From Clostridium uliginosum (lineage in GTDB: Bacteria > Bacillota > Clostridia > Clostridiales > Clostridiaceae): DNA of 64,000 nucleotides. Below the pieces are notes generated by a model that made no database searches, had not been told where the DNA came from, and was given only the letters and a program-made list of their open reading frames with translations. The DNA lies in the NCBI RefSeq assembly GCF_900112485.1, contig NZ_FOMG01000001.1:62001-126000 (forward strand). The letters are read 5' to 3'. The first letter of the stretch is position 1. Every line of letters starts with the position of its first letter. The position numbers and the translations under genes were made by a program. Positions 35,675 to 44,598 of this stretch are shown here, piece by piece.

Positions 35675-35913
35675 TTCAAATTAAGTAAACATTACAATAA
35701 TATTCCAAAATATTTAATTAACTTAGCTTTCATTGGACAATATACAGAATTACCTGATGTTGTATCATTTACAGCTGAAATGTTTGTACGTACAGCTCAA
35801 AATGCTGTGTATTCATTTTTTTGATTTACATGATACAAAGGTTATACCTAAATTCTATAAAATGAAAAACAGATATAAGATTTCTTCTTGGTGCTGCTAC
35901 ATCAATGATGAGC
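35675..35913 (+). pseudogene. C-terminal remnant of an oleate-hydratase-like gene with frameshifts
   Basis: One frame reads IPKYLINLAFIGQYTELPD, VVSFTAEMFVRTAQNAVYSF up to a run of seven T. The next frame continues FDLHDTKVIPKFYKMKNRYK, and a third gives IRFLLGAATSMMS and a stop. The AFIGQ-x-x-E-x-P...FT-x-E...VRTA-x-x-AVY pattern is that of the C-terminal domain of oleate hydratases (myosin-cross-reactive antigen family). At least two frameshifts and loss of the first ~85% make it a dead gene. A 79-codon open frame over this region (35733-35972) is a by-product. Confidence 0.6.
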
Positions 35914-36231
35914 TAATACAAAATTATAAAAGGGGACTTAATTATAGTTACCTTTTATATGCATATAAATAGAAATATGTTTTGAAATATAGTTATAATT
36001 TTAAAAAAAAGTCGTAATTTATAAACAAATAATAAAAGAATTTACTAAAACATATAATTAAATTCAATAAAAGTTTCCATAATTTTTAAAAATAAATCGG
36101 CAATATTAAAATTAGGTTAATTTTTTTAAAAATAGTTTAAAATTGAGTACAAATAGAATATACTTAAACTGAATTTATAAAGTATTAAATAATACTATAG
36201 GTGTTTATATTTTACAGGGAGATGTGATAGT

Positions 36232-36858
36232 ATGTTCAAATTTAATCCAAAAGAAGATAAATTTCATAAAATGTTTTTAGAAGCGGCAAGAAATGTAAAC
36301 GAAGGGGCAGTGGCTTTAAGAGTGAGTTTGGATTCTTTATCCAATAAAGAATTTGAGGTTAACAAGATTGAGGAGCTAGAACATAAAGGAGATAGATTAG
36401 TAAATGATGTTGTTAAAGAATTAAATGAAGCATTTATAACTCCAATAGATAGGGAAGATATATATGCACTAATTAAGAAAATGGATGATATATTAGATTT
36501 GATTAATTCAACAATGCATAGATTTGTAATGTATGATATTATGGAAAGTACTGATGAATCTAAACTTTTAGCTGATATGATAGTAGAGTGCACTAAACAT
36601 ATTTTAGAATTAATGAATGGACTTATTTCAGTAGGTAACAAAGCAAAACGCATAAAAGAAACAATTATAAGTATACATAAAATAGAAAGTGAAGCAGATT
36701 GTTTATTTAGAAAAACAGTAGCAGAATTATTTAAGAATGAAACAAACGCCATAGAAGTTATAAAATGGAAGGAAATATATCAAATTTTAGAAAATACTAT
36801 TGATAAGTGTGAAAAGGTTGCAAATACTGTTGAGGGAGTTGTCATTAAGAATGCATAG
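36232..36858 (+). CDS. DUF47-family phosphate transport accessory protein (PhoU-like)
   Basis: A 208-residue all-helical protein (MFKFNPKEDKFHKMFLEAAR; EELEHKGDRLVNDVVKELNE; TPIDREDIYALIKKMDDILD). The E-x-x-x-D motifs for metal binding of PhoU-like proteins are present. DUF47 proteins are encoded beside PiT transporters and modulate phosphate uptake. The gene overlaps the following PiT start (ATGCATAG), which indicates coupled translation. Site: AGGGAGATGTGATAGT. Confidence 0.92.
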   Translation: MFKFNPKEDKFHKMFLEAARNVNEGAVALRVSLDSLSNKEFEVNKIEELEHKGDRLVNDVVKELNEAFITPIDREDIYALIKKMDDILDLINSTMHRFVMYDIMESTDESKLLADMIVECTKHILELMNGLISVGNKAKRIKETIISIHKIESEADCLFRKTVAELFKNETNAIEVIKWKEIYQILENTIDKCEKVANTVEGVVIKNA

Positions 36859-37849
36859 TACAATGGCCATAACAATACTAATAGTAATATTAGTATTAGT
36901 ATTTGACTTTATCAATGGATTTCATGACACAGCTACAGCTGTTGCTACTTCTATTACTACAAGAGCACTTACACCAAAAACTGCAATAATAATATGCTCA
37001 ATATTTAATTTTATCGGTGCATTTACTGGAACCGCAGTTGCTAAAACAGTAGGTGAGAATATTGTTAGTAATGCATCTATAGAACAATGGGTTATATTGG
37101 GGGTTTTGATTTCAGCTATAATATGGAATTTAATCACATGGTATTTTGGTATTCCAAGTAGTTCATCTCATGCATTAATAGGAGCATTAGTAGGCGGAGG
37201 AATAGCTTATAATGGTTCATTTAACGTGGTTAATTGGTATAATCTTTTTCATAGTGTAGTAATATGGTTATTTATTTCGCCAGTTATAGGATTTACAGTA
37301 GGTTATATAATAATGATATTATTGAACTGGATTTTAAAGCCTTTTAAAATTCATGTAGTAAATAAAATATTTTTAAAACTTCAAGTTGTTGCAGGTGCAC
37401 TTATGGCTTTAAATCATGGGGGAAATGATGCTCAAAAATCTATGGGAATCATAACAATGGCGTTAGTAAGTGGTAAATTTATTCAAGCATTTGAGGTTCC
37501 TACATGGGTTATAGTATGTTGTGCTTCAGCTATGGCACTTGGAACTTCAGTAGGTGGAAAAAAGATTATTAAAACTATGGGAAGTGGAATGGCAAAACTG
37601 ACACCAGTAAATGGGTTTGCAGCTCAAACAGGTGCAGCAGCAGTAATATTTATTGCAACGTTATTCCATGCTCCAGTTAGTACAACTCATATAATTTCAA
37701 CAACTGTAATGGGTGTAGGAGCATCTAAAAGATTTAAATCAGTAAAATGGGGCGTAGCTAAAAATATAGTTTGGGCTTGGGTTTTAACTATACCAATAAC
37801 AGCAAGTCTTTCAGCATTAATTATAACTATGATTAAGCTATTTGTATAA
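36851..37849 (+). CDS. PiT-family inorganic phosphate transporter, copy 1
   Basis: A 332-residue membrane protein with the two PiT signatures (FDFINGFHDTATAVATSI near the N-terminus and NHGGNDAQKSMGIITMAL in the second half), about ten membrane segments. It imports phosphate with a cation. The ATG at 36851 overlaps the DUF47 stop; an upstream TTG at 36800 lies inside the DUF47 gene and is not preferred. A near-identical second copy follows. Confidence 0.93.
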   Translation: MHSTMAITILIVILVLVFDFINGFHDTATAVATSITTRALTPKTAIIICSIFNFIGAFTGTAVAKTVGENIVSNASIEQWVILGVLISAIIWNLITWYFGIPSSSSHALIGALVGGGIAYNGSFNVVNWYNLFHSVVIWLFISPVIGFTVGYIIMILLNWILKPFKIHVVNKIFLKLQVVAGALMALNHGGNDAQKSMGIITMALVSGKFIQAFEVPTWVIVCCASAMALGTSVGGKKIIKTMGSGMAKLTPVNGFAAQTGAAAVIFIATLFHAPVSTTHIISTTVMGVGASKRFKSVKWGVAKNIVWAWVLTIPITASLSALIITMIKLFV

Positions 37850-37913
37850 TTAAAAAAATTTATACATTTCAATAGTTATATAGCATGCACAGTACATATT
37901 TCTCTAAACCTAA

Positions 37914-37952
37914 TAAGGCATATTCAAAAAAATAAACATATAGATAAGCTAG
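37914..37952. repeat. Left-half copy of the palindromic repeat family
   Basis: TAAGGCATATTC plus A-run plus ATAA is the left end of the family; the matching right end is absent. It lies between the two PiT genes. Confidence 0.6.
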
Positions 37953-38093
37953 TTAAAGGCAAGCAATATAAAAATTATATTAGCTTTATTAAAAGTAGTC
38001 TAACATTTAGGTAAAATAGAATATAATTTAACGGGGCTATAATATTTAATAATAAGTCGGGTATTTATATTTTATAAGGAGATGTAGTTAAGA

Positions 38094-39092
38094 ATGCATA
38101 GTACTATGACAATAACAATATTAATAGTATTTTTAGTAATAATATTTGATTTTATCAATGGATTTCATGATACAGCTACAGCAGTTGCTACTTCTATTAC
38201 TACAAGAGCACTTACTCCAGCAACGGCTATATTAGTATGTGCAGTATTTAATTTTATGGGTGCATTTACTGGAACAGCTGTTGCTAAAACAGTAGGTGAG
38301 AATATTGTAAGTAATGCATCCATAGAGCAATGGGTTATATTGGGAGTTTTAATTTCGGCTATAATATGGAATTTAATTACATGGTATTTTGGTATTCCAA
38401 GCAGTTCATCTCATGCATTAATAGGATCATTAGTAGGCGGAGGAATAGCTTATAATGGTTCATTTAACGTGGTTAATTGGTATAATCTTTTTCATAGTGT
38501 AGTAATATGGTTATTTATCTCACCAGTTATAGGATTTGTAGTAGGATATATAATAATGATATTATTGAACTGGATTTTAAAGCCATTTAAAATCCATGTA
38601 GTAAATAAAATATTTTTAAAACTTCAGATTATTGCAGGAGCATTTATGGCTTTTAACCATGGGGGAAATGATGCTCAAAAATCTATGGGAATAATAACAA
38701 TGGCATTATTAAGTGGCAAAGTTATTCAAACATTTGAGGTTCCCACATGGGTTATAGTAGTTTGTGCTTCGGCTATGGCACTTGGAACTTCTATAGGTGG
38801 GAAGAAAATTATTAAAACTATGGGAAGTGGAATGGCAAAATTAACACCAGTAAATGGATTTGCAGCTCAAACAGGTGGATCATTAGTAATATTATTGGCA
38901 ACATTATTCCATGCTCCGGTTAGCACAACTCATATAATTACAACAACCGTAATGGGCGTTGGAGCGTCTAAAACATTTAAATGTGTAAAATGGGGCGTAG
39001 CTAAAAATATAGTTTGGGCTTGGGTTTTAACTATACCAATAACAGCGTCTATTTCTGCATTAATAATATTTATAGGTAAGTTATTTATATAA
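38094..39092 (+). CDS. PiT-family inorganic phosphate transporter, copy 2
   Basis: A 332-residue protein nearly identical to copy 1 for most of its length (by eye about nine in ten residues). The upstream 35 bases (TTTATATTTTATAAGGAGATG then TTAAGAATGCATAG) join the DUF47 leader and ribosome binding site directly to the last bases of DUF47 before the PiT start. So this copy descends from the same two-gene unit but has lost the DUF47 body. It may be expressed without its accessory protein. Confidence 0.92.
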   Translation: MHSTMTITILIVFLVIIFDFINGFHDTATAVATSITTRALTPATAILVCAVFNFMGAFTGTAVAKTVGENIVSNASIEQWVILGVLISAIIWNLITWYFGIPSSSSHALIGSLVGGGIAYNGSFNVVNWYNLFHSVVIWLFISPVIGFVVGYIIMILLNWILKPFKIHVVNKIFLKLQIIAGAFMAFNHGGNDAQKSMGIITMALLSGKVIQTFEVPTWVIVVCASAMALGTSIGGKKIIKTMGSGMAKLTPVNGFAAQTGGSLVILLATLFHAPVSTTHIITTTVMGVGASKTFKCVKWGVAKNIVWAWVLTIPITASISALIIFIGKLFI

Positions 39093-39115
39093 TTTTTTAT
39101 TTTGGAAATTAGTAG

Positions 39116-39144
39116 TTGTTTTACATATTTATATATAGTATAAT
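39116..39144 (+). promoter_or_regulatory. Predicted promoter of the TPP riboswitch/thiM transcript
   Basis: TTGTTT (39116-39121), 17-base spacer, TATAAT (39139-39144). The start point would fall about 10 bases before the riboswitch. Confidence 0.6.
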
Positions 39145-39161
39145 ATAAAAAAATTAAATAC

Positions 39162-39298
39162 TATGGGAGCTTGTTTATTCAGGCTGAGAGGAAGCAAAAT
39201 GTAGTTTCGACCATTAAACCTGATTTGGATAATGCCAACGTAGGGAATATACATTAACTTGTTTTTAGTGGGATATACCTTTATTGGTATATCCCATA
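39162..39298 (+). ncRNA. TPP (THI-box) riboswitch with terminator
   Basis: The aptamer has the conserved words GGGAGC, CTGAGAGG (39183-39190) and ACCTGAT...GGATAATGCCAACGTAGGGA (up to 39245). A perfect hairpin, GGGATATACC/GGTATATCCC (39270-39295), followed by a T-rich stretch, is the expression platform. Thiamine pyrophosphate binding should favour termination and lower expression of the thiazole kinase gene downstream. Confidence 0.93.
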
Positions 39299-39323
39299 TT
39301 TTATTTTTAGTCAATAAATTGAT

Positions 39324-39398
39324 AAGTCATATTCAAATAATAGCAAGTTAGTACGTTTAGTCTATTTTATGTCATACTACGCAGGTACGCTTGTCCAA
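39324..39398. repeat. Decayed left part of the palindromic repeat family
   Basis: AAGTCATATTC...AATAGCAAGTTAGTACG...GTCTATTTTATGTCATACTACG resembles the left ~75 bases of the copy at 44364. It sits between the riboswitch and thiM. Confidence 0.6.
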
Positions 39399-39441
39399 TA
39401 AATAAAATATTATTAATAATTAGAATGTGGAGGATAAAAAT

Positions 39442-40266
39442 ATGTTTGAAAAAATTTTAGAAAATGTGCACAGTAGAACACCCCTTGTACATTGCATTAC
39501 AAATTATGTTACCGTTAATGATTGTGCAAATATAGTTTTAGCAAGTGGAGGTTCTCCAATTATGGCAGATGATATTAATGAGGTTGATGATATTACATCC
39601 CTGTGTAATTCACTTGTTATAAATATGGGAACACTAAATGAATTCACAGTGTCATCAATGATAGCTGCAGGAAAAAAAGCAAATCAAATATCTAATCCTG
39701 TAATACTCGATCCTGTTGGGGTAGGTGCATCAAAATTTAGGAATGAAACAATGCTTAATCTTTTATGTGATATAAGATTTTCAGTTATAAGAGGAAATAT
39801 CTCTGAGATAAAAACAGTTTATAAAGGCAATGGTATAACCAATGGAGTTGATGCTGACAAAAGAGATTATGTAAATGAAAGTAATATTGGAGAGATAATT
39901 GAGTTAGCTAAAGAACTTAGTAAAAAGACAGGTGCAATAATTGTTATAACAGGAGCTATTGATATTGTAGCAGATTCTAAAAAAGCTTATATCATAAAAA
40001 ATGGTCATCCGCTTATGGCAAAGGTAACTGGAACAGGATGTATGCTTACAGCTGTAATTGGTAGCTTTTGTGGAGCAAATGAAGAAAATATGTTGGAAGC
40101 AACAGCAGCGGCTGTATGTACAATGGGACTTTGTGGTGAACTTGCGTTTGAAAAGTTGAGTAAAACTGATGGTGGTACAGCTACATATAGAATGTATTTA
40201 ATAGATTATATGAGTAAAATGACAAATGAAATGTTAAATGAGGGTATGAAAATAAAAATGTCATAA
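39442..40266 (+). CDS. thiM: Hydroxyethylthiazole kinase
   Basis: A 274-residue ribokinase-fold protein (TPLVHCITNYVTVNDCANIV at the N-terminus; ILDPVGVGASKFRNE; KVTGTGCMLTAVIG with Cys200 near the active site). It phosphorylates hydroxyethylthiazole to salvage the thiazole half of thiamine. The preceding TPP riboswitch fits. The ATG at 39442 follows GGAGGATAAAAAT; an in-frame GTG at 39427 lies within the site. No thiE or thiD adjoins it. Confidence 0.95.
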   Translation: MFEKILENVHSRTPLVHCITNYVTVNDCANIVLASGGSPIMADDINEVDDITSLCNSLVINMGTLNEFTVSSMIAAGKKANQISNPVILDPVGVGASKFRNETMLNLLCDIRFSVIRGNISEIKTVYKGNGITNGVDADKRDYVNESNIGEIIELAKELSKKTGAIIVITGAIDIVADSKKAYIIKNGHPLMAKVTGTGCMLTAVIGSFCGANEENMLEATAAAVCTMGLCGELAFEKLSKTDGGTATYRMYLIDYMSKMTNEMLNEGMKIKMS

Positions 40267-40295
40267 AGAGCAATATTTTTGTATATTGTAAATGA

Positions 40296-40373
40296 GGAAT
40301 ATAAAATAACAAGTCAAAGATGTGAAGGATATTTTTCATTGTACTGACTTGTTATTTATATATACATGCCTAA
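40296..40373. repeat. Compact copy of the palindromic repeat family
   Basis: GAATATAAAATAACAAGTCA pairs with TGACTTGTTAT...ATATACATGCC. The outer ends resemble the longer copies. It follows thiM and may act as its terminator. Confidence 0.65.
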
Positions 40374-40377
40374 TGTT

Positions 40378-40432
40378 AAAAAGGGGATTATCTTAAAATA
40401 CAAATAACTTTTGATTTAAGATAATCTCCTAA
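40378..40432 (-). terminator. Terminator of the DEAD-box helicase gene
   Basis: GGGGATTATCTTAAA pairs with TTTAAGATAATCTCC. On the minus strand the stem is followed by CTTTTT. It lies just after the helicase stop. Confidence 0.8.
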
Positions 40433-40441
40433 ATTTAAGGT

Positions 40442-41554
40442 TTAAAGAGTTAATTCTCTTCTTGGTATTTTGAATTTGATTTTTCTTTCTATTTCGTCTA
40501 AAGTTTTTTGATTTTTGGGATCTATGAACATACAAGTATAGCCTTCTTCTCCAGCTCTTCCTGTTCTACCTATACGGTGAATGTAGTCTTCAGCAGTTTC
40601 TGGGATATCATAGTTATATATATGGGTAACTCCACTCACATCCAATCCTCTTGAGGCTACATCCGTAGCTATAAGATATTGGATATCTGCTTTTCTGAAC
40701 GATTTCATTATTCTTTCACGTTTTGCTTGTGGTATATCGCTATGTAGCTTTTCACATTTAATACCACGTTTACTAAGTCCCATTTCAAGTTCATCAGCTC
40801 TTCTTTTAGTTCTACAGAATATAATAGCCATAAATGGATTATCTTCAGCTAAAACAGAACATAAAGAATCTTGTTTTCTTCTGTCTGTAGTTTCTACAAC
40901 AAATTGTTTAATGTTATCAAGTGTAATTACTTCTTCTTTTGTTACACTAATAACTGTAGGATCAGTCATGTATCTATAAGCTAATTTTTTAACTTGTGAA
41001 TTCATAGTTGCAGAGAAACAAAGTGTTTGATGATTCTTAGGAGCTTTATTAATAATCGTTTCAACTTCATTTTTAAAGCCCATAAATAACATTTGATCAG
41101 CTTCATCTAAAACTAAAGTCTTTAATTTACTAAGATCAACAGTTCCTCTTTTTATGTGATCTAAAAGTCTACCAGGAGTTGCAATAACTAAATGAATATT
41201 TTTTTGTAGTTTTTTAATTTGTGATCCAACATCTTTTCCACCATAAGCTGCTAAAATATTTATATCTTTCGCACTCTTAAGTTTTGTAGCTTCTTCAGTT
41301 ATTTGAATTGCAAGTTCTCTTGTTGGAGAGATAATTAATGCTTGAATTGAATTTGTAGTTGTTGATATGTTTTCAATAATAGGAAGCAAAAAGGCAAGGG
41401 TTTTTCCCGTACCAGTTTGTGCTTCAGCTATAACATCTTTCCCATCTTTAATTATTGCAATACTTTCTTCTTGAATTGGAGTTGGCTTGGTAATACCAGA
41501 TTTTTGTAATAGATTTATTATGTCGTCATTAATGCCTAATTGTTTAAAATTCAT
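40442..41554 (-). CDS. DEAD-box ATP-dependent RNA helicase
   Basis: A 370-residue protein consisting only of the helicase core: Q motif (GITKPTPIQEESI, about 20-32), Walker A AQTGTGKT (45-52), DEAD in VLDEADQM, SAT, and the C-terminal HRIGRTGRAG. It lacks the basic or RNA-binding tail of CshA or DbpA types, so its RNA target is not defined. Likely roles are RNA unwinding in ribosome assembly or cold growth. Confidence 0.93.
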   Translation of the reverse strand: MNFKQLGINDDIINLLQKSGITKPTPIQEESIAIIKDGKDVIAEAQTGTGKTLAFLLPIIENISTTTNSIQALIISPTRELAIQITEEATKLKSAKDINILAAYGGKDVGSQIKKLQKNIHLVIATPGRLLDHIKRGTVDLSKLKTLVLDEADQMLFMGFKNEVETIINKAPKNHQTLCFSATMNSQVKKLAYRYMTDPTVISVTKEEVITLDNIKQFVVETTDRRKQDSLCSVLAEDNPFMAIIFCRTKRRADELEMGLSKRGIKCEKLHSDIPQAKRERIMKSFRKADIQYLIATDVASRGLDVSGVTHIYNYDIPETAEDYIHRIGRTGRAGEEGYTCMFIDPKNQKTLDEIERKIKFKIPRRELTL

Positions 41555-41585
41555 TATTTCATACCTTTCATTTTAGAGTGTCATG

Positions 41586-41723
41586 TTACAATCCATGTGG
41601 TGTAATACCTGTCATTGATTCTATTCTAACAAGATATTGACCGTCTGGAGAGTTTATCATAACGTCATCACCTAATTTGTGTTTATAAATAGCCTTACCT
41701 AGTGGATATTCGATACTTGTAAA
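41586..41723 (-). pseudogene. C-terminal remnant of a GreA-type elongation factor
   Basis: A 45-codon minus-strand stretch, stopped upstream by TGA, reads TSIEYPLGKAIYKHKLGDDV then MINSPDGQYLVRIESMTGIT. The S-x-E-x-PLGKA motif and GD-x-V are typical of the C-terminal FKBP-like domain of GreA/GreB. The N-terminal coiled coil is missing. No start site. It lies upstream of the helicase on the same strand. Confidence 0.65.
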
Positions 41724-42030
41724 TCAATATAATATTATCAACATTTGAAAAAACAGTATATTTAGATTTTAACATAAATAGTATTATGATAGAAGTCGAA
41801 GATTGTCAAGGAAGCTAATTATATCAGAAAATATATAGTAAATTTGTGTCTATAAACATTGATATGAAACTTGGAAAAAGGATAGTATATTTTTAAAATA
41901 TGAATTTTAATGTCAATTAATAATGTAGCAAAAGATAATTTATTATACATTATTATACAAAATTGTATAATAAGAAGGATATTGCCAAATATTATAGAAA
42001 TATATAATATACAGGAGGGAGGGAGGATTT
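41724..42030. other. AT-rich intergenic region
   Basis: About 300 bases. Contains a partly palindromic TTATTATACAAAATTGTATAATAA near 41951-41972, which may overlap the promoter of the small gene at 42031. Nothing else was recognised. Confidence 0.4.
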
Positions 42031-42246
42031 ATGAGAATAACTATTAAATTTTCTCCAGAAGATGTGTGCGATATGAGTTTTTGCGATCAAAATAATTGTG
42101 GAGATGATATAAGAGTAGATACTTCGGCGATTCGTAATTTAGAGGACTGGTTAAGTAATGATAAAACTTCGGTGATTATAAATTGTACACATGGTGGTAA
42201 AAGGGCATTAGTTAAAAATAATATACTTTATGCAACTATAAATTAA
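42031..42246 (+). CDS. Small hypothetical protein
   Basis: A 71-residue protein with an unusually long purine-rich site (AGGAGGGAGGGAGGATTT). It contains Cys residues in DVCDMSFCDQNNCGDD (about 12-27) and a later Cys in INCTHGG. The three clustered Cys might bind metal. No membrane segment. Family not recognised. A hairpin follows at 42294. Confidence 0.65.
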   Translation: MRITIKFSPEDVCDMSFCDQNNCGDDIRVDTSAIRNLEDWLSNDKTSVIINCTHGGKRALVKNNILYATIN

Positions 42247-42293
42247 TAAATTTTAATTTATACAATATTATATAGACAAGCCACTGTATATTA

Positions 42294-42344
42294 AGGGGAT
42301 GCCTCAAATATAAAGCCATATTTGTATTTTGAGACGTCCCTATT
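42294..42344 (+). terminator. Hairpin after the small Cys protein gene
   Basis: AGGGGATGCCTCAAA pairs imperfectly with TTTTGAGACGTCCCT, with further pairing inside (ATAAAG region with the TTTGTAT region). It lies between 42246 and pepF. Confidence 0.55.
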
Positions 42345-42493
42345 AATTTATTTATAGTGGATTAAAAAATAAAAATAGTGCAACTTGTAATAAGTTTGAC
42401 AATATAAGTTAATGACTTATAATAAATGTATAAAAAGAGAATTATTAAACATGTTAAAAGAGTTTTAAGTATGTGATTAGGGGTGAATTAAGT

Positions 42494-44269
42494 ATGGAAT
42501 TAAATTGGAGTTTGAACGAAATGTATCCATCATTTAATAGTGATGAATTTAAGAAAGATATTGAGAATATTGGTGAAGTGATAAGAGATATCAATGATTG
42601 GGCAAAAGATATAGTTAAAAATAATGATAATGTTGTAATAAAGCTTGAAGAATACATAGAAAAATTTACAACATTCATAGATTTATCCAGCAAACTTGGT
42701 ATGTTCATAAATCTTAATTTAAGTGTAAATACAAAGGACAAAGATGCACTGAAATATTCAGATATTCTAGATAATAAGTTAACAGATTTGGTAGAAGCAT
42801 CTACTAAGATTCAAAGATGGATTAGTAATATAGATGATATAGATGCAGTTATAAATAAGTCAAAATTACTTGAAGAACATGAATTTATATTAAAGAATAT
42901 AATTGAAGCAAGTAAGTATTTACTTAGTAATAAAGAAGAGAGCATAATAGCTAGTATGCAAAATACAGGTTCTAATGCTTGGCTTAAGCTGAAGGATAAT
43001 TTAATATCTACATTAAAAGTTGATATTGAACAAGATGGCAAAATTAATGAATTGCCTCTTACTGTAGTTCTTAATATGTCTCACGATAAAAATCCAAAAG
43101 TAAGAAAGAAAGCTTATGAGGCAGAAATAGCATCTTATAAAAAAGTAGAAGATGGAGTAGCAGCAGCACTTAATGGAATAAAGGGTGAAGTTTTAACAAT
43201 TTGTGAATTTAGGGGTTATAACTCTCCTTTAGAAAAGACACTTGTAGAATCAAGAATGGATGGAGAGTCGTTAGATGCAATGCTCTCAGCTATGAAGGAA
43301 AGCCTTCCAGTCTTTAGAAAATATCTAAAACGAAAGGGAGAAATGTTAGGTCATAATAATGGTCTTCCATTTTATGATTTGTATGCACCAGTTTGTGATG
43401 CAGACATGAAATTTACTTATGAAGAAGGCACTAAGTTCGTGGAAAAGAATTTTAGAACTTTCAGTAATAATTTAGGTGATTTCGCAAGAAAAGCTATTGA
43501 TAATAACTGGATAGATGTTAAGCCAAAAGAAGGAAAGGTTGGTGGAGCCTTCTGTGAAAATATTCATTTCTTAGGAGAAAGTAGATTTTTACTAAACTAT
43601 GGAGATAGCTTTAGTGATGTTGTAACACTTGCTCATGAATTAGGTCATGGTTTCCACGGAGAATGTTTAAATAATGAGACTACATTAAATTCTGATTATC
43701 CAATGCCAATAGCTGAAACTGCATCTACATTCTGTGAGACAATAATTAAAAAGGCTGCAGTTAAGGAAGCTACAAAGGACGATGCTTTAGCTATTCTTGA
43801 AGCTGAAATTAGTGATTGTACTCAAGTAATTGTTGATATATATTCTAGATTTTTATTTGAAAAGTCACTTTTTGAAGCAAGAAAAGAAAGTGCTTTAGGC
43901 GTTGAAGAAATAAAAGAACTTATGCTAAAGTCTCAAAGAGAAGCTTATGGAGATGGTTTAGATCCAAATTACTTACATCCATATATGTGGACTTGGAAGC
44001 CACACTATTATTATGCAGATAGTAATTTTTATAATTTTCCTTATGCGTTTGGATTATTATTTGCCAAAGGATTATATGCACAGTATCTTAAAAAGGCAGA
44101 TACTTTCCCAAAAGATTATGAAAAACTTCTTTCAATTACAGGGAAAAATAAGATGTCAGATATAACAAAAGTTATGGGAATAGACATTCATGATAAGAAC
44201 TTTTGGAAAAGCTCTTTAAAAACTGTTGAAGACGATATAGAAATGTTCATTGATCTTAGTAAAAGATAA
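42494..44269 (+). CDS. pepF: Oligoendopeptidase F (M3B family zinc peptidase)
   Basis: A 591-residue enzyme. The zinc site HELGH is at residues 381-385 (TLAHELGHGFHGE), with the third ligand Glu expected in ETASTFCET about 25 residues later. The helical N-terminal half and the C-terminal segment YLHPYMWTWKPHYYYADSNF are typical of the family. It degrades short peptides in the cytoplasm. The ATG at 42494 follows AGGGGTGA; an in-frame GTG at 42473 lacks a site. Confidence 0.93.
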   Translation: MELNWSLNEMYPSFNSDEFKKDIENIGEVIRDINDWAKDIVKNNDNVVIKLEEYIEKFTTFIDLSSKLGMFINLNLSVNTKDKDALKYSDILDNKLTDLVEASTKIQRWISNIDDIDAVINKSKLLEEHEFILKNIIEASKYLLSNKEESIIASMQNTGSNAWLKLKDNLISTLKVDIEQDGKINELPLTVVLNMSHDKNPKVRKKAYEAEIASYKKVEDGVAAALNGIKGEVLTICEFRGYNSPLEKTLVESRMDGESLDAMLSAMKESLPVFRKYLKRKGEMLGHNNGLPFYDLYAPVCDADMKFTYEEGTKFVEKNFRTFSNNLGDFARKAIDNNWIDVKPKEGKVGGAFCENIHFLGESRFLLNYGDSFSDVVTLAHELGHGFHGECLNNETTLNSDYPMPIAETASTFCETIIKKAAVKEATKDDALAILEAEISDCTQVIVDIYSRFLFEKSLFEARKESALGVEEIKELMLKSQREAYGDGLDPNYLHPYMWTWKPHYYYADSNFYNFPYAFGLLFAKGLYAQYLKKADTFPKDYEKLLSITGKNKMSDITKVMGIDIHDKNFWKSSLKTVEDDIEMFIDLSKR

Positions 44270-44314
44270 TAAATTGTAATCCATTTTTCAAACTATAAAA
44301 AACATGCAGAAAAA

Positions 44315-44349
44315 TAGGTAAGGTATTTTAAAAAAATATACCTTACCTA
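44315..44349 (+). terminator. Terminator of pepF
   Basis: TAGGTAAGGTAT (44315-44326) is perfectly complementary to ATACCTTACCTA (44338-44349). No long T-run follows, but position and stem strength fit. Confidence 0.65.
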
Positions 44350-44363
44350 ACAAATACTATTCT

Positions 44364-44525
44364 TAAGGCACATTCAAAAAAATAACAGACTAGTATGCTT
44401 GTCTATTTTGCGTCATACTGCGTTAGTAAATTCAGCAAATAGCTCGCTATTAATTGAACTTGCTTCCTTGTCTGACACGAAATATACGACGCATCTTTGG
44501 CCTATTATTTTCTTTCATGTGCTTA
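44364..44525. repeat. Full-length reference copy of the palindromic repeat family
   Basis: A 162-bp element. Left end TAAGGCACATTC...ATAACAGACTAG; right end CTATTATTTTC...CATGTGCTTA, inverted with respect to the left over about 33 bases. The interior has GCGTCATACTGCG and a mirrored GACACGAAATATACGACGC. It has no coding frame. It lies between pepF and the bacteriohemerythrin gene. Confidence 0.85.
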
Positions 44526-44598
44526 ATAGAAAGTTTAAATAATCTAAGTAATTAACTTATACAGCTTATTTTGTTATAGATAATTGAAAAAAGCATAT

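Noticed and set aside
35733-35972. A 79-codon frame as an intact gene
   Set aside because: It starts with a TTG inside a better-explained oleate-hydratase-like remnant and depends on the frameshift; there is no ribosome binding site.
36264-36752. A 162-codon minus-strand frame opposite the DUF47 gene
   Set aside because: It mirrors a clear helical gene on the plus strand, lacks a ribosome binding site and has low-complexity Ser/Ile/Leu content typical of antisense reading.
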